41,873 bases of DNA from CAYLMM01 sp964384825 (GTDB taxonomy: Bacteria > Krumholzibacteriota > Krumholzibacteriia > LZORAL124-64-63): positions 1 through 41,873 of the forward strand of contig CAYLMM010000018.1 in assembly GCA_964384825.1 (NCBI GenBank), read 5' to 3'. The translations under genes and the position numbers were made by a program. Position 1 is the stretch's first letter; each line of letters begins with the position of its first letter. Below are positions 33,995 to 41,873 of the stretch, piece by piece. The notes beneath the pieces are model-generated. The model did not search any database. It was not told the DNA's origin and saw nothing but the letters and a program-made list of their open reading frames with translations.

Positions 33995-34657
33995 ATGTCC
34001 GCTGCCGACGCCGGAAACAACGCCCCCCGACCCGATTTCCCCCGCGCCGAGCTTCTGGTGCCCGTCCTGTGGGAGATCGTCGCCCGCTGGCACGACCACT
34101 CCGGCGAGATCGCCGACTGGGACGAGGCCGTCGCGGCCTTCCCGCCCCGGCACGAGGCCTGGGCCGGCCTGGCGGAACGCATCCAGCTGATCAACACCTT
34201 CCAGTGGCACGAGGAGGATCGCAGTCGGGCCCACGGCGCCGGCGACCGGATCCTGGCCGCGGTCAAGCGCTCGATCGACGCCTCCAACTCCCGCCGCGTC
34301 AAGTCCGTGGAGATCTTCGACGCCCACATCGACCGGAGCCTCGCCGACGTCGGCCTGGCCAACCCCGACGCGCCGCTGCACTCGGAGTCCGCGGGCAGCA
34401 TCGTCGACCGCCTGTCGGTCCTGCTGCTGAAGATGTGGCATACCGAGGAGGGGATGTCCGAAGCGCAGGACCGGGACGCCCGCGAAGGCCTGGCCGGCAG
34501 GCTGAACGGTCTGAGGGAGCAGGTCGAGGACCTGGCCGGATGCCTCGACCGCCTCTTCGACGACGTGGCCGCCGGGCGGACCCGCATCAAGCTCTACCGC
34601 CAGGTCAAGGTCTACCGCGATCCCGAAACGGGCCGCTATCTTTCCGATCTGGACTGA
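33995..34657 (+). CDS. DUF4254 family protein
   Basis: The 220-residue, probably soluble and largely helical protein carries the DUF4254 hallmark IQLINTFQWHEEDRSR (near 65-80). NSRRVKSVEIFDAHID and SIVDRLSVLLLKMWHTEE also match that family. The C-terminal half is predicted helical or coiled coil. No enzymatic activity is established for DUF4254; members often sit near lipopolysaccharide or glycosyltransferase genes. I choose ATG 33995 because GGAGGA lies about seven bases upstream; an ATG at 33971 is also in frame. Its 3' end overlaps the convergent methyltransferase gene by 22 bases. Confidence 0.85.
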   Translation: MSAADAGNNAPRPDFPRAELLVPVLWEIVARWHDHSGEIADWDEAVAAFPPRHEAWAGLAERIQLINTFQWHEEDRSRAHGAGDRILAAVKRSIDASNSRRVKSVEIFDAHIDRSLADVGLANPDAPLHSESAGSIVDRLSVLLLKMWHTEEGMSEAQDRDAREGLAGRLNGLREQVEDLAGCLDRLFDDVAAGRTRIKLYRQVKVYRDPETGRYLSDLD

Positions 34658-35637
34658 TCCCGCCTGCGCAGGATGTACCAGGCCTGATCGCCCTCGCCCG
34701 CCTCGTTGAGCCGTCGGGCCTCGCCCTCCAGGCGGGCGATGTCCGCGGACGACCAGGGCGACCCCGCCGGATCCACAGCGTGCGAACGGGGATCCCGCAG
34801 GGGGATGTCGCGCCGGTACTGCTCGCTGCCCCAGAACTGGAACGCGGTGGAATCGCGCCCCCGGGAAACCAGCTCGAAGCCGGTCCGCCCGGCCAGCAGT
34901 TCCATGCTGCGGTCGGTATGCAGGAAGATGTGCCGCGGAGCGTCGAGCTGGACCCAGTCCGCGCCGTAGTCGCGCCACGCGCGGCACGAGGCCACCGGCA
35001 CCCTGATCAGCACGCGGCCGGCGGCCGGAAGCAGGTCCGCCGCGCGGCGCAGGGCCCCCTCGGGATCGGCCAGATGCTCGAACGAGTGATGGAACATCAC
35101 CACGTCCCACTTTCCATCGAGATCCTCGAGCCCGGCCCGGCGCAGCGCCAGTCCCGGCCCGAGGCGTCTGTCGGCGTCGAGATAAGGGTCGGCCCCGGTC
35201 AGGTTCCCGAACCCGTCGCGCCGCAGTTCCTGCAGCAGCTCCCCCGCCCCGCAACCGACATCCAGGATGGCCGAGTCGAAATCCGCGCCCACCGCCTTCA
35301 TCCAGCGCAGGGGCGTGGTGGGCCCCAGCAGACGCAGCAGCAGCAGGCCCAGCGGATCGCGGCGGCCGAACCAGGCCCGGGCGCGGGCGCGGCGCAATCC
35401 GTCCTCCAGGAACCCCGGCAGCCGTCGCCGCGGCGATCCGTGGTACGAGTAGTAGCCGGAAGGGTAGTAGCGCGACATGTCCGCCGGGGGATCGGCCAGA
35501 TGCAGGCATCCGCAATCCCCGCACTCGACGTAATCGAAGGCGTCGCGCAGGCCGAACATCATCTCGCGGGCGCGATGGATCCGGTTGCCGGCGATGTTGC
35601 CGCAGATCGGGCAGGCGGGCGTAATGGTTCCGCTCAT
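34636..35637 (-). CDS. Zinc-ribbon class I SAM-dependent methyltransferase
   Basis: The 333-residue protein has an N-terminal CPICG ... CGDCG zinc-ribbon-like segment (about 9-44) followed by YYPSGYYSYHG. A Rossmann methyltransferase domain has SAM motif I in ILDVGCGAGELLQELRRDG (about 124-142) and a post-motif VVMFHHSFEHLADPEGALRR. This layout is common among sugar or lipid-linked glycan methyltransferases in envelope loci, although small-molecule substrates are possible. Its ATG overlaps the ispD stop by four bases (ATGA). Upstream in-frame codons belong to an antisense reading of ispD, so 35637 is the start. Confidence 0.85.
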   Translation of the reverse strand: MSGTITPACPICGNIAGNRIHRAREMMFGLRDAFDYVECGDCGCLHLADPPADMSRYYPSGYYSYHGSPRRRLPGFLEDGLRRARARAWFGRRDPLGLLLLRLLGPTTPLRWMKAVGADFDSAILDVGCGAGELLQELRRDGFGNLTGADPYLDADRRLGPGLALRRAGLEDLDGKWDVVMFHHSFEHLADPEGALRRAADLLPAAGRVLIRVPVASCRAWRDYGADWVQLDAPRHIFLHTDRSMELLAGRTGFELVSRGRDSTAFQFWGSEQYRRDIPLRDPRSHAVDPAGSPWSSADIARLEGEARRLNEAGEGDQAWYILRRRDQSRSER

Positions 35638-36371
35638 GCCTCGGCTCCCGAAAGGATGTCCGCGGCGCGGTCCAGATCGGCGTCGGTGGTCACCTTCCAG
35701 TTCTCCCGCTCGCCCATCACCACTACCGGCGGCGCGCCGCGTTCGGCCATCAGGCCGCCGTCGTCGGTGAATGTCGCGTTGCCGTCGTGGCTCCAGCGGT
35801 GCGCCGCGAAGAAAGGCTCCCACCGGAAGACCTGGGGCGTCTGCACCGCGCGCAGCCCGTCGCGTTCGAGATAGCGGACCGCGGCCTGGCCGCCCTTCTG
35901 CCCCGAAAGCTGGACGATGGTGTCGGACACCGGGATCCCGGGCACCGCGCCGCCGTGGCGGGCCGCCGCCTCGGCCAGACGGGAAAGCAGGTGCCGGGTG
36001 GCGAAGGGACGCGCGGCGTCGTGGACGGCGACCAGATCGTCGGCCCGCGGTTCGCTCCGCCCCGCGACCAGGACGGCGGCGTTCCAGGTCGAAGCCGTGC
36101 GCGAAGCACCGGCCGGCGCGATGAGCGTATCGGCGAATCCGGCCTCGGCCAGTTCGCCCCGCACCACCGGATGCCACGAGACCGGGGCCGCCACGACGGT
36201 CGAGGCCACCGCTTCGAGGGCCGCCAGCTCCTTCAGCCCGTGGGTCAGCAGCATCCGGCCCCCGAAGACCTGGAACTGCTTGGGAGGCGCCGAGTCGACG
36301 CTCCGGGCGCGCAGGCCCGACCCGCCGGCCAGGACGATCAGATGGATCCGGGGCAGTTCGATCTCGTTCAT
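35634..36371 (-). CDS. ispD: 2-C-methyl-D-erythritol 4-phosphate cytidylyltransferase
   Basis: The 245-residue nucleotidyltransferase fits IspD, which forms CDP-methylerythritol from CTP in the MEP pathway. Motifs are VLAGGSGLRARS with APPKQF, VHDAARPF, VSDTIVQL, VQTPQVF, TDDGGLM and the C-terminal WKVTTDADLDRAADIL. The glycine-rich loop begins LAGGSG where most IspD proteins have AAGxG. A related cytidylyltransferase such as a TarI-like ribitol-phosphate enzyme is therefore a minor alternative. ATG 36371 is chosen because GGAAGG lies upstream; an ATG at 36389 would add six residues. It is overlapped by the methyltransferase gene and lies 57 bases after radA. Confidence 0.85.
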   Translation of the reverse strand: MNEIELPRIHLIVLAGGSGLRARSVDSAPPKQFQVFGGRMLLTHGLKELAALEAVASTVVAAPVSWHPVVRGELAEAGFADTLIAPAGASRTASTWNAAVLVAGRSEPRADDLVAVHDAARPFATRHLLSRLAEAAARHGGAVPGIPVSDTIVQLSGQKGGQAAVRYLERDGLRAVQTPQVFRWEPFFAAHRWSHDGNATFTDDGGLMAERGAPPVVVMGERENWKVTTDADLDRAADILSGAEA

Positions 36372-36428
36372 GTCATCCTTCCCTCGCAACGAAGGGCGGC
36401 GGGACGGCTCGCGCCCCTTCCCGCCATG

Positions 36429-37871
<1,443 letters not shown>

Positions 37872-37965
37872 TTCGGGGTCGCCTTTCCGGTGGATGGATC
37901 GGGAAGGGAGGATAACGCTAAAGATGCGCCGGGTAAAGCGGACGGGAGGAAGGGCGCCGCGGGCG

Positions 37966-37997
37966 GCGGGGCCGGGAGGACATCCCCCCGGCCCCGC
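37966..37997. repeat. Long GC-rich hairpin downstream of the protease gene
   Basis: GCGGGGCCGGGAGG (37966-37979) and CCCCCCGGCCCCGC (37984-37997) pair over 14 positions with a single A:C mismatch and a four-base loop. It lies about 40 bases past the protease stop, where a terminator would be expected. No T-run follows in either direction, so termination, if any, would be non-canonical or RNA-stabilising. Confidence 0.6.
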
Positions 37998-38036
37998 GGG
38001 AACCCGGTCGAGCGACGGCCCCGGGACGGCGACGGC

Positions 38037-41020
38037 CTAGCGCGCCAGCAGGATCTTGCGCTCGAAGCCCTCGGCTCCGGTTTCCAGCCGCACCAGGTAG
38101 ACGCCGCTGGCGGCCGGCCGGCCGCGGTCGTCGGAGCCGTCCCAGGTCACGGAATGTTCGCCGGCCGGATAGGGCGTTCCGGCCAGCAGCCGCGCCAGAC
38201 GGCGTCCCCGGGCGTCGTAGACCGTCACCCGCGGCGTCCCGGGAGCCGCGAGCCGGAATCGGATCTCGGTCCGCGGATTGAAGGGGTTGGGGACGTTGGG
38301 CAGCAGCGCCGCGACCGGGACCGCGGGCGGCGCGTCGACGACATCGCCGAGCGTCATCAGATACTCGGCGGCGTTCTCGACCAGCATCCGGGCCTCGAGG
38401 CTGTCGGCCATCGCCGCGAGATCGAAAGCGAAGAGCACCGTCCATGGGGATCCGGACGCGTCCGGCGAATCCTTCGCCACTATCAACGCGCTGTATTCGG
38501 AAGCGGGATCGGCGACGGCCACGGCGTAACCGCCCTCGTATCCGGCGACCGAATCCAGTTGCGGCCCCGCGGCTTCGGGATCGAAATCGACCGTGTCGGG
38601 CACCGCGTGCGGGAAATTCAGCAGGGGATGATCCTGCTGCCCCGTTGCGGGAATCATCATCCCGGGGAAGCCGTCGAACCAGACGGCGTGCAGCACCCCG
38701 GCGGCGAAACTGACGGAACCGAAATCGAAGGTCGCGGCGCGGGTCAGATCCCCGCCCTCGCAGAGCACGCGCCCCCCGCCCGCGGTCCACTGTTCCAGCA
38801 AGGTCCGGGCCGGCGCCGAGGCTGCGGGCTGGGGATTCGCCCCGCAGGTCAGCGCGACGAAATGCAGCGAAGTGAAATCCTCGGCATCGAGCGAGTCCAG
38901 AGCGACGGTCCGGGTCACGAAACCCGCTCCGGCCAGCCACCGCGCCATCGGGGGCTCGCCGCCGGAGGCCGTGTCGTCGACCACCAGGACCTCGCCCCGG
39001 CGGGAACGGATCGTGAATGCGAAGGGACCGGCCGCGGTCTCGTTGGCTCCGGCGGCGATGTCGGTCGCGGCCAGGGAATAGGAATAGGCGTCTCCCGTGC
39101 GTACCCCATCGATCGAGCCCGGGAAAACGGCGGCGTAGGATCCGTCGCCCTGCGGCGACAACGCGAACTCGCCCCGTGGCTCGCCGTTGACCGAGTAGGA
39201 CGCCGTGACCGCGGCGATGCCCATGTTGTCGGCGGCTTCGGCGACGACCGTCGGCGGCCACTGCGGCCGGGCCAGGCTCCACAGCGGAACGTGAGCCAGG
39301 ACCGGCGGGATGGTATCGGGACCGACGAGGAACGCCAGGGGCGCCGCGCCGGCCTCCTCGGGCCAGTACCAGACGTGCCCGGCGTCGTCGGTCGCCGAGA
39401 GGTAGTACTCGACGGTCGTTCCGGAAGGCGCGCCCGGCAGTCCGGCCGTGAAGAGGTCGCCGCCGGCGGGCGTCAACGGCACCGTGTTCCAGCCTCCGCC
39501 CGAGAAGCGGTAATGGACCGCTCCGCCGCCCGCATCCACCCCAAGAAGGCTGGCGATCTCCGCGACGACGGGATAGGGACCGGCGAGGTCCTCGGTATCC
39601 GGCAAGGGGTCGTGCGCGAATACGGGTTCGAAATACCGCAGCGCGGCCAGGGCGTCGATGATCCCCCAGCCGTAGTCGTTGTCCGGGGCCTGCGCCCGGT
39701 CGGCCGTCTGCCGCAGGGCCTCGCGCACCTGCATCGGCGTCAGTCCAGGCAGGCGCGAGAGCAGCAGGGCCGCCACGCCCGCGGTCAGCGGGCACGAGAA
39801 GGAGGTGCCGTTGACCAGGGTGTAATCGTCGTCGGTGTAGGGATTGACCACGTGGTTGCCGGTGCCGCGCGCGGACACGTCTGGCTTGATCCGGCCGTCG
39901 GCCGATGGGCCGGGCGAGGAGAACGAGGCGTAGAAGCCGTCGGGCTTGACCGCCCCGGTCGCGATCACGCTGTCGCCGTCGGCCGGAGCCAGGATGTGTC
40001 CCCAGGCGCTGGTGCGTTCGTTGCCGGCGGAACTCACCACGACGATGCCCCTGCCCGCGGCGATGTCCGCGGCGATGGTGCAGGCGGCGGTGTTCCCGTC
40101 GAGATCGGCGAACTCGTACCAATCGGAATATCCCAGGGAGCTCGAAACCACGTCGATCCCGAAGGTGTCCAGCCATTCGATGCCGGCGACCCAGTTGTCC
40201 TCCTCGAAGGGCTGCTCGACGCTGACGTCCTCGGTCTTGGCCAGCACGACGCTCGCGTCGATGGCGACTCCGACGTGGACTCCGGATTCGTAACCCATGA
40301 TCGTCGACAGGGTCATCGTGCCGTGGTCCTGGGCGTTGGTCGGATCGCCGATCTCGTTCTCGACCACCGCGTCGTCGTTCACGAAATCCCACCGGTCGAC
40401 GACGTCGACGTCCGAAAGGGCGGCGTGGGTGGTCTTGAAACCGGAATCGAGCATGCCGATCAGCACTCCTGCGCCCCGCACTCCCATGGCGTGCACGGCC
40501 GGAACGTCGATCTGCTCGAGTTCCTCGAACGAGGAGCCGTAATCGATGGACGCCGCCGCCGGGGCGGAGGCGCCGATCCCGCCGGCGGCCGGCCTCTCCG
40601 CGGCCCGGCCCGCGGCCGACGCCCGGGGGGCCCCGCGCCTCACCAGGGTCACGCGCCTGACCGCCGGCAAGGCGGACAGCGAACGCACCTGCCCGGGAGT
40701 CGCGTCGAAACTCGCCGCGTTGAGCCAGCGGCTCTCGCGGCGCAATTCGGCTCCGGTGGCCGCGGCGGCCGCCAGGTGATCGGGATGCAGGGGCAGATCG
40801 GCCATGTCGGCCACGCGCTCCCCGCGCACGCGGGACATCTTGGCCCGGCGGCGCAGAACCTTTTCGCCGAGATCGGCCTGGGCCCTGTCCAGGGCCGCGG
40901 TCAGGGCCCGCCCGGAGAGGCCCTTGTCCCGGAACCAGACCCAGACCCGCAGGCGTCCGTCCTCCAGACGGGCGGGCCCGCCGGGTTCGGCCATCGCGGC
41001 CGAAATCAACCAGGCCCTCG
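38037..41020 (-). CDS. Subtilisin-like (S8) secreted protease with FlgD-like C-terminal domain, 5' end lost
   Basis: Numbering from the Met at 40994, ~985 residues remain. The first residues (LISAAMAEPG) look like the end of a signal peptide whose start is missing at a sequence join. A propeptide-like region (10-125) precedes the S8 domain, which has Asp183 in GMLDSG, His224 in QDHGTM, oxyanion Asn325 in SSAGN and Ser398 in NGTSFSCP. Downstream are Ig-like segments, an Rossmann-like insert (LTCGANP, LLEQWTAGGGRVL) and a FlgD-like Ig domain starting LLPNVPNPFNP, as in the secreted protein at 11152-12549. The protease is predicted to act outside the cell or at its surface. The stop is at 38037. 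Confidence 0.9.
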
Positions 41021-41040
41021 CCGGCAGCGTCTTCCCCGTG
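40990..41040. other. Probable assembly join 1 (protease gene to miaB fragment)
   Basis: On one side the minus strand codes the tail of a signal peptide with no upstream part. On the other the plus strand begins in mid-gene with MiaB C-terminal sequence. Both readings are plausible within about 40 bases (INQALAG on plus, AWLISAA on minus), so the join lies in this interval but cannot be set to a single base. Two genes truncated head to tail at one point are the mark of a chimeric join or a rearrangement. Confidence 0.75.
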
Positions 41041-41214
41041 CTCCTCGATGACAGGGCCCCCCGGGGGGAGGGGCTTCTCCAGGGGAGAACCCCCTCCGAC
41101 AAGGTGGTAATCGTCGAAGGAGGGGAGGATCTTCTGGGACGGACGGCCTCTGTGGAGATCACCCGGGGGGACAACTGGTGCCTCACGGGGAAGATCCTTT
41201 TTCTGCTGGACTGA
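41010..41214 (+). CDS. miaB: C-terminal TRAM end of MiaB (partial, probably from another genome)
   Basis: The readable ~70 residues include VFPVLLDDRAPRGEGLLQGRT and VVIVEGGEDLLGRTASVEIT, then RGDNWCLTGKIL. This is the TRAM domain that ends MiaB, the radical-SAM methylthiotransferase that modifies i6A37 in tRNA. In full-length MiaB the form is VLVEG ... GRTxxNKxVxF ... GxxVxVxIxxA ... LxG. The radical-SAM part is absent because the sequence join removes it. Codon style (runs of GGG and CCC, CTT and CTC for Leu) differs from the upstream genes. The gene is followed 15 bases later by a ComEA-type gene. Confidence 0.8.
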
Positions 41215-41229
41215 GAGGGGGAGGGGGAG

Positions 41230-41690
41230 ATGGGGTTCAACAGTTTCAAAGAGGAGGGGACCCGCAGGGGGCTTCTTTTTTTCGCAGCGGGTATGCTCTG
41301 CCTTCTTCTCGCCGGAGGCCTTGTTTTTTTCTACTCGGGAAAGTTCTCCGGCCGCCCCTCGGGGCAGACCGCCGGTCCCGCCCTCTCCCTCACTCCGCCG
41401 GCCGCTCCGGAGGGGGAGGCCGGGAGGAAAGCCCTTCCCGAAGATGAGGGGAAAAAACCCTGGGTGCTCTACATCACCGGGGAGGTCTCTTCCCCCGGGG
41501 TGTACACCCTTTCTCCCGACATCCGGATCGTCGATCTGGTGGACGCCGCAGGAGGGCTCACTCCCCGGGCGGACCCCGTACGGATCAACCTCGCCGCCCC
41601 CCTTGCAGACGGCATGCATATCCACGTCCCCGCCGCCGGGTCGATGGAACCCTCAGACCCCTCCCTCTCGGCTCCTCACCCTCCCTCTTC
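41230..41690 (+). CDS. ComEA-type SLBB protein (3' end lost at a join)
   Basis: Starting at ATG 41230 after GGGGGAGGGGGAG, the protein has a short cytoplasmic start, one membrane segment (about 15-36) and a charged linker. An SLBB domain follows: YITGEVSSPGVYTLSPD, IRIVDLVDAAGGLTPRAD and INLAAPLADGMHIHVP. This is the N-terminal half of ComEA-like DNA-uptake proteins; the expected helix-hairpin-helix repeats would follow but are missing. Beyond about 41690 the frame stays open but turns into low-information sequence, while another frame becomes strongly coding. The frame is open to the window end because the true C-terminus has been replaced. Confidence 0.75.
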
Positions 41691-41705
41691 CTCCTTTACT
41701 TCTTC
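41685..41705. other. Probable assembly join 2 (ComEA-type gene to OmpA-like gene)
   Basis: Coding character moves from one plus-strand frame (SLBB protein) to another (thrombospondin type 3 repeats) without a stop or start. The proteins are unrelated, so a simple frameshift does not explain it. The interval is judged from where each protein's plausible sequence ends. Confidence 0.6.
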
Positions 41706-41873
41706 GGCGGCGAGCCGGATACGGACGGTGACGGGGTGGCGGATTCCAAAGATCAGTGTCCCGACACACCGCAGGATGTCAAGGTCGACGACGCCGGCTG
41801 CCCGATCGACACCGACAAGGACGGAGTCGCGGACTACCTCGCCAAGTGCCCCGACACCCCGGCAGGTGTGCAG
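41691..41873 (+). CDS. Thrombospondin type 3 repeats of an OmpA-like outer-membrane protein (partial)
   Basis: The frame reads FGGEPDTDGDGVADSKDQCP, then DTPQDVKVDDAGCP, DTDKDGVADYLAKCP and DTPAGVQ up to the window edge. These are two calcium-binding type 3 repeats with DxDxDGV and paired cysteines. In OmpA-family porins they link the membrane barrel to the peptidoglycan-binding OmpA domain. The LLYFFGG just before may be the last barrel strand. Both ends are missing. Neither the native upstream genome nor the ComEA fragment accounts for it. Confidence 0.75.

Overview
The window comes from a GC-rich, Gram-negative-type bacterium, probably an uncultured lineage assembled from a metagenome. Two predicted secreted proteins end in a FlgD-like Ig domain (LLPNxPNPFNPxT ... 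WDGxDxxGRxxxSGVYxxxL). That tail is common in Eisenbacteria, Krumholzibacteriota, Latescibacterota and relatives, so I suggest, without proof, a candidate phylum of that kind. SbsA-type Ig lipoproteins, an outer-membrane barrel candidate and a DUF4254 gene fit a diderm envelope.

Layout. A partial tRNA-Thr (1-55, minus) with a strong promoter opens the window. Next comes a minus-strand operon (8404 down to 214): GT4 glycosyltransferase, serine-acetyltransferase-like enzyme, membrane GT2, PaaK/CapK-like adenylate-forming enzyme, VanZ-like protein fused to a beta-sandwich domain, then ispF, ddl and cysS. A plus-strand set (8557-13140) holds a GT2, a Wzx-type flippase, a secreted HHS-motif hydrolase with a FlgD-like tail, and a hexapeptide acyltransferase. 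A second minus-strand operon (20537 down to 13218) holds an HHS-motif paralogue, a Wzy/WaaL-type polymerase or ligase, a second PaaK/CapK-like enzyme, two GT4-type enzymes and a secreted multidomain protein. Together, 3.2-20.6 kb is a surface or exopolysaccharide locus with glycosyl transfer, export, polymerisation, acyl modification and probably ester-bond editing outside the cytoplasm.

From 20.7 to 24.4 kb are two tandem paralogous lipoproteins of 589 and 588 residues. The 24.5-28.8 kb part is a housekeeping minus-strand operon aroA-aroC-tyrS-membrane protein. Then follow a MATE exporter, an OPA/MFS transporter, a metallo-beta-lactamase-fold hydrolase, an outer-membrane barrel candidate, a DUF4254 protein, a zinc-ribbon methyltransferase, ispD, radA and a large subtilisin-like secreted protease.

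The last ~0.9 kb does not look native. The protease gene loses its 5' end near 41.0 kb and runs into the C-terminal TRAM end of a miaB gene followed by a ComEA-type SLBB gene. Near 41.69 kb that gene in turn switches frame into thrombospondin type 3 repeats of an OmpA-like protein. This is best explained by two assembly joins. The most interesting biology is the pair of HHS-motif hydrolases and the two adenylate-forming enzymes inside the polysaccharide locus. No CRISPR array, insertion sequence or prophage was seen. No gene-free stretch exceeds about 210 bases.
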